From: Didymodactylos carnosus
Lineage: Eukaryota > Rotifera > Eurotatoria > Philodinida > Philodinidae
Assembly: GCA_905250885.1 (NCBI GenBank)
Contig: CAJNOQ010002799.1
Coordinates: forward strand, 1 to 22,617
Length of the DNA: 22,617 bases
Direction: 5' to 3'
The position numbers were made by a program, and so were the translations under genes. Below are positions 18,531-22,617 of the stretch, one piece after another. The notes below the pieces were generated by a model. That model searched no databases. It saw only the letters and a list, made by a program, of their open reading frames with translations, and was not told the DNA's origin. Position 1 is the stretch's first letter; each line of letters opens with the position of its first letter.

Positions 18531-19190
18531 TAATCATGAGACATGCAGTGTACCACTATATCGCAGAAACCGTATAGTGATACGTTTAGTAATTGAGAAA
18601 ATATTACAAATTAAATATTTTTAATTCAAAATACGTTCTCTTTTCTATCCCAATTAATTTGCGTACTCTGAAAAATCAAAACCAACAATTTTTTACGTGT
18701 CCATCTCTCTTTGCTCAAGTGTATTCAATTTTTTTGCTTCCGTCGAATATCTGTTTCATGGTCATAGGAAATCTGCCTATAATTCCAAATATGTTATATA
18801 TAGCAGAGTATTGCTGTTACATCTTGCATACCATAGTCAATGTTTTTTAGTTGTATGGAGGTGATACTATCGCCCAGCCACCCGAGGCTGTAAACCAACT
18901 TGATCTAACATAATGAAATACCGCTATGTTTCTGGCTAAGAAAGTGCTTTAATCATTTTAGTATCGGTATTATAGATGTGCTACGATTGGTTTTTTCGCT
19001 TTTATTTTCATATCATGACCAATAAAATTTTGAGTCGTATCCGTTCAGTGATTTTCGTGAAAATGGCTGTTGAAGTGATTCAAGCAAACGAGCTGAAACT
19101 TTCCTGATACTCTACTGTTTTTATAAGTGCGTAAAAATTTCAATATCTCACTACAGCTCAAAATAAAGAAGGTGTGTGTATAGGAAACAT
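18531..19190. other. no gene seen
   Basis: AT-rich. It should contain the next exon of the oxygenase-like fragment at 19197-19458 if that gene were complete, but no frame with the expected following motif was found. Confidence 0.4.
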
Positions 19191-19196
19191 CTTTAC

Positions 19197-19458
19197 CGTT
19201 TTCTCAGAAACTGTTTGATCTTTAATGCCAAATGGTGCTTGACTCGATAATCGATTTTGCTTGTAGTTCAGAGAATGGTAATAATACATGACCAATATTA
19301 TGAATAAAAAGGCCAGGAAGACAAACATTATCTGTTTTTCCACCAGCATAAAAATTACCGCGTACTTCCACTACGTCAAATACCGATTTTATTTCTCTTC
19401 CAATATCGTTCATATTGTCTTCTGAAACTTCTAAAGCAGAAATACTGTTGGTTACCAT
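19197..19458 (-). pseudogene. first exon of a 2OG-Fe(II) oxygenase-like gene, frameshifted
   Basis: Starting at ATG 19456-19458, the minus strand encodes VRGNFYAGGKTDNVCLPGLF, then IHNIGHVLLPFSELQAKSII. This is the N-terminal layout of fungal-type 2-oxoglutarate/Fe(II) oxygenase-family proteins (Gly-rich segment, PGL, G.v.LP, QA). A 1-base shift near 19255 is needed to continue into SSQAPFGIKDQTVSEKT, which matches the next conserved block of that family; GTAAAG at 19196-19191 would then be a splice donor. The catalytic HxD...H part is not in the window, so this is an isolated exon. Fungal-type genes are known in bdelloids through transfer; that origin is inferred here. Confidence 0.6.
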
Positions 19459-19490
19459 CAATTGTATTCAGCCACCTAATCATTAAATTT
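19250..19490 (-). repeat. inverted duplicate, minus-strand copy (241 bp)
   Basis: This stretch and 21189-21428 are reverse complements with only a handful of differences. They cover about 30 bases upstream of the ATG and the first 69 or so codons of the oxygenase-like exon. Homology stops abruptly on both sides. Confidence 0.92.
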
Positions 19491-19643
19491 ACCTGCATTA
19501 TCAGGTGTATCACTATCATAATCAGCGATGAACAATCCTTCTAAAGTTTAGTTATTCAAATTATAAATAAATCTTAACGGAAACAAATCGTTGTCTTTTC
19601 AAAACTTGTAATCGTTCACACTGGAACAGAATACAGTTTCTAG
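19491..19643 (-). pseudogene. coding-like scrap upstream of the oxygenase fragment
   Basis: In one minus-strand frame LETVFCSSVNDYKF, KDNDLFPLRFIYNLNN and TLEGLFIADYDSDTPDNAG follow each other, interrupted only by a TGA and a TAA. The composition is protein-like, but I do not recognise the family. It ends at CAG/GTAAAT, a plausible splice donor, just where the duplicated segment begins. Confidence 0.3.
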
Positions 19644-21188
19644 TTAGTCCACTTTCTTATAAATGATCGCAGCGGAAGTTTATTTCCTTATTTTTCTTTC
19701 CATTTTCTATGTGTATTATATCGTCTATGTTGAAGCGTATTGTATTTATAGGCAGACGGAAAGAAAGACATACCAAACAAAAGTACGAAACGTTTTATTT
19801 ACGGTCAAATTTCAGTTGATTATTTCTCTCTCTCACTTTTCTTCTTCGTCAAATTTGTTTAAGTGAAAGAATTTAATTAACCTACGTGTTTCATTTTGAA
19901 AGAGTATTTAAACTGATAAACTGCCGTTTAAAACATTCCAGTCAAAAGTTGATTTTCAGCGTACTTCCTATATAATATAATATATAGGTTCACTTTTATA
20001 GGGACTATCATTTTTCTGCACATGTAACCGAGTCATTCGGCAAACAATGATGTTACCTGGGTTTACCAAATGGATTTTTAACGTAAACCCACAAGTATAA
20101 TGAGGTAAAAATCAACCGGATCCAATCAAGTGAACAATTAACGAAAAAGTTAGCTGTGATCTGGCACTTATTCAATGCTACGTTAGTTTAAATCTCCCAA
20201 AATTTGTTCGATACGAAATGAGGAAGCCGAAAACTTATTCCGAACAGCAACGTCCGAATTTTCGAGTTCGTTGTTTACTAAAGGGTAATTCAGTGGAGAT
20301 CTTCCCATATTTCCACTGACTTTTATTGCGTAAGCTGAAACCTATTTAAATGAAAGACCCATGGGTGAGATTAACAAATATCGATTTGTTATTTTGTTAT
20401 TTGATTTTCTCGAGGATTATATAGCAGAAAAAGATAGGGCTTTCTGGTGATGTGATTGAACATACTTCGAATCTCTTCATGTGCTCCTAAAAGTCATTGC
20501 GCGAGAATGATGACTGTTTCTCACAGAAGCGTGTTCAATGACTATTTCAAATTTTTCCGAGTAGTCTCATCTTGTAGAGCATGGTCGAAAACCTAAAGTT
20601 CAAATTTGTAGGCTACCCAAACTTTTCGTTCTGTAGATATGAAACTTTTTCGACTGGAGTAAAGTTCCAGAAGTTATGCGCGTGACAACATACATTTCGT
20701 TTTTCTCGTGAACGAGAAGAGATGGAACCGCGATTATTTCAGGATAGGTAGTACTTGATGTCTACCATATAATGACATACAAATATTACGTATACCTCTT
20801 ACCACATACATTACAACATGACCGAAACGGAGCTTCATGAAACACTTTTGTGAGCGATCGATCTCGTTATTATGAACTTACGTTGAAGTCGGACTACTTG
20901 CAGTACATAGTACTCTCAGTGTACTATCTGGAATAACCGTGAAAAGTTTGGGATAAACAAATTTGTTACAGAAAGTTTTGCGACCAAAATCGAACTAAAC
21001 GGTCACCGTAAGCATTCACTTTTCCGTCTTAAAGAAAAACTATATATTTTTCAAAAGAATATTATTAGATAGGCCGTGAAATTCTCTACAAGCTGAGTTA
21101 GTCAGAAAATCTAGACAGTTAAAAGCCTGATAGTAGGGTTCCTAGAAAACCTGAATGCTAGAAAATCAAGTCGTTGGTTTTTGGTTTT
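19644..21188. other. spacer between the inverted copies; no gene seen
   Basis: AT-rich. Minor palindromes are CCTATATA...TATATAGG (19967-19988) and TTCTCGTGAACGAGAA (20702-20717). The open frame 19663-19866 is hydrophobic and aromatic-rich but has no family signal. Confidence 0.4.
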
Positions 21189-21428
21189 AATTTAATGATT
21201 AGTTGGCTAAATACAATTGATGATAACCAACAGTATTTCTGCTTTAGAAGTTTCAGAAGACAATATGAACGATATTGGAAGAGAAATAAAATCGGTATTT
21301 GACGTAGTGGAAGTACGCGGTAATTTTTATGCTGGTGGAAAAACAGATAATGTTTGTCTTCCTGGCCTTTTTATTCATAATATTGGTCATGTATTATTAC
21401 CATTCTCTGAACTACAAGCAAAATTGAT
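21189..21428 (+). repeat. inverted duplicate, plus-strand copy (240 bp)
   Basis: Near-identical, opposite-orientation copy of 19250-19490. The ATG is at 21220. The reading frame is intact through the copied part (same protein except one Val/Ile change near the start) and then runs into unrelated sequence. Confidence 0.92.
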
Positions 21429-21471
21429 CACTCTTCAAAACAATGCAAATGATTTAAAGCCAACACAATAA
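21220..21471 (+). pseudogene. truncated oxygenase-like exon copy
   Basis: It encodes the same VRGNFYAGGKTDNVCLPGLF segment as the minus-strand copy. After ELQAK the frame leaves the family (LITLQNNANDLKPTQ and a stop), because the duplicated block ends at about 21428. It therefore lacks the QAPFG block and everything catalytic. The copied codons carry almost only silent or no changes, so the duplication is recent or was homogenised by gene conversion. Confidence 0.6.
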
Positions 21472-21479
21472 TAAAAGAG

Positions 21480-21790
21480 AATAATTAATGTAAAACAACC
21501 TTATTATCAAGATAAAAACGACAAGGCTAAAAAAAGAACTTTTTTTAATTAAATCAGAAATATATGAAATATAAATCACAAATAATAAAAAACCTACTGC
21601 AGACCCTCAAACCCAAAACACCAACCTTAACCGAAAATACAAAAAAACTCAACTCAGATATGACCAACATTCTACAAACTAACAAAATAAAGAAATCCTA
21701 CAAATTTCCAATAAAATCAGTAACTTCATAGGCTCAGCTCAAAAATAAACCCATAAAATAAATCCACTCGCTTGTAGTCATTATTATTAT
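21480..21790 (+). other. G-poor, A/C-rich strand-asymmetric stretch
   Basis: The plus strand here is strongly depleted in G and rich in A and C, unlike the flanks. Inside it ATG 21564 opens a 55-codon frame to TAG 21729-21731 with Lys, Thr, Asn and Pro (for example LLQTLKPKTPTLTENTKKLN). It could be a scrap of a longer reading frame or simple sequence; no family recognised. Confidence 0.3.
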
Positions 21791-22159
21791 CCAACCCACA
21801 ATATAATGTACTCGATTCTTTTCTGGATAACTCAAAAGCGATAAAACACAGAGATGTGCGGGTTTTAGCAATCAAAAGACGACAGTTTAAGCTATACTTT
21901 CACAAACAAAATCGGCTTTCAAAAACCTTTGAAAGATCTGTTTCTACAAGATCTTTGGGAAAATAGCTCGGATTTCGAGAAACATGGTAATCTATCCTTC
22001 TTTTCTCGTAGATAGATAGTCTGAAGTGTCCTCTATAAAATAAGATCTAAGCAAAAGTTTGGTTTTGCTTGGTTCGAGCGCTATGGGCAATTTTTCCGAA
22101 ACCTTATGAGTTTTCTGTCGTTAGGTTTAGACTGCCAGAAATGCATGAAAACATAGGTT
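21791..22159. other. no gene seen
   Basis: Intergenic sequence leading to the terminal inverted repeat. Confidence 0.4.
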
Positions 22160-22617
22160 GTCGACTATGCTGAATCTGATGGCAATACTTGTTTTTCAAA
22201 AAAGTTTCAAAAACCTAGTGGAAACGTATTATTTGGTGAAATATCCCATTTCTGCCTATTTTCGATTAAAATAAAAAAGATTCATATCAAGAGGTACCTG
22301 CTCAATACTATGCAGTTTAATAAAAGCTACAAAATCAACAGAAAATACTTCGACTTTTCAAAAGGTTTTCTAGGAATCTTCCGAGGTGCAAGAAGGTTCT
22401 TTACTATTCTCAAGTAAAAAATAGTTTGAAGAAGGTAAAATAGAGTACCTCTTGATATTCCGACATAATTTGTATGAATCTTGACCGGGCTATGAATCTT
22501 TTTTATTTTAATCGAAAATAGGCAGAAATGGGATATTTCACCAAATAATACGTTTCCACTAGGTTTTTGAAACTTTTTTGAAAAACAAGTATTGCCATCA
22601 GATTCAGCATAGTCGAC
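22160..22617. mobile_element. fold-back element with perfect 127-bp arms at the window end
   Basis: The left arm (22160-22286) and right arm (22491-22617) are reverse complements with no mismatch found by eye; both end in GTCGAC. Further in, ATATCAAGAGGTAC (from 22284) pairs with GTACCTCTTGATAT (22445-22458), so the arms continue after about a 30-base extra segment in the right half, itself containing a repeat of TATGAATCTT. The centre (about 22300-22440) encodes nothing. As the window stops exactly at the arm end, the true boundary is unknown. Confidence 0.92.

Noticed and set aside
18593..18850. 85-codon open frame, plus strand
   Set aside because: Starts from a non-ATG codon, is aromatic-rich as expected for AT-rich random sequence, and has no family signal.
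19663..19866. 67-codon hydrophobic frame that could be read as a small membrane protein
   Set aside because: Composition (Ile, Phe, Tyr, Ser) follows from base composition; no partner gene, start context or homology visible.
1..22617. CRISPR array, bacterial operon or phage content
   Set aside because: There are no regularly spaced direct repeats, Shine-Dalgarno-led gene clusters or phage genes; introns and LINE/Penelope-type elements point to an animal nuclear genome.
1..22617. Telomeric repeats expected near Athena-type Penelope elements
   Set aside because: No tandem run of a TGTGGG-like hexamer was seen, so a telomere-proximal position is not supported.

Overview
The window looks like animal nuclear DNA, most probably from a bdelloid rotifer. 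This is inferred from content and not proven. The sequence is AT-rich. It carries a long receptor gene that combines LDL-receptor class A (LDLa) modules, EGF-like modules and a seven-helix domain. Its introns are mostly short, with GT-AG ends and TACTAAC-like branch sites. There is also a Penelope-like retroelement remnant of Athena type, scraps of LINEs, a fungal-type 2-oxoglutarate oxygenase fragment, and many fold-back (inverted-repeat) elements.

Layout. Positions 1-1080 hold palindrome-rich sequence, a 298-bp fold-back element and a tRNA-like module. Positions 1085-1996 (minus) are a decayed LINE reverse transcriptase that abuts the receptor sequence. Positions 2003-9204 (plus) are one receptor locus: a broken LDLa-rich 5' block (2003-3323), a 1.3-kb intron or insertion containing a 574-bp fold-back, and a better preserved block (4588-9204). 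Five introns in the better block splice in a consistent reading phase, yet one frameshift (about 6682) and one in-frame stop (7917) interrupt it. Positions 9660-10578 are the N-terminal part of a Penelope-like element. Positions 10900-12900 hold hairpins, a second copy of the 574-bp fold-back family, another fold-back and a CGG-rich repeat.

The one apparently intact gene is at 13149-14417 (minus). It encodes a secreted 422-residue protein with FG-GAP/VCBS-type calcium loops, and a perfect 19-bp hairpin lies in its leader. Positions 14704-15305 (minus) are a LINE tail. Positions 15715-16222 (plus) look like a badly decayed reading frame. Most of 16.2-22.1 kb has no recognisable gene, apart from two nearly identical inverted copies (19250-19490 and 21189-21428) of the first exon of a 2OG-Fe(II) oxygenase-like gene. 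The window ends in a perfect 127-bp inverted repeat (22160-22617).

Overall this is a gene-poor, repeat-rich accessory segment: one intact candidate gene among decayed genes and retroelements, with unusually many inverted repeats. No operon-like or pathway relationship between the genes is visible.
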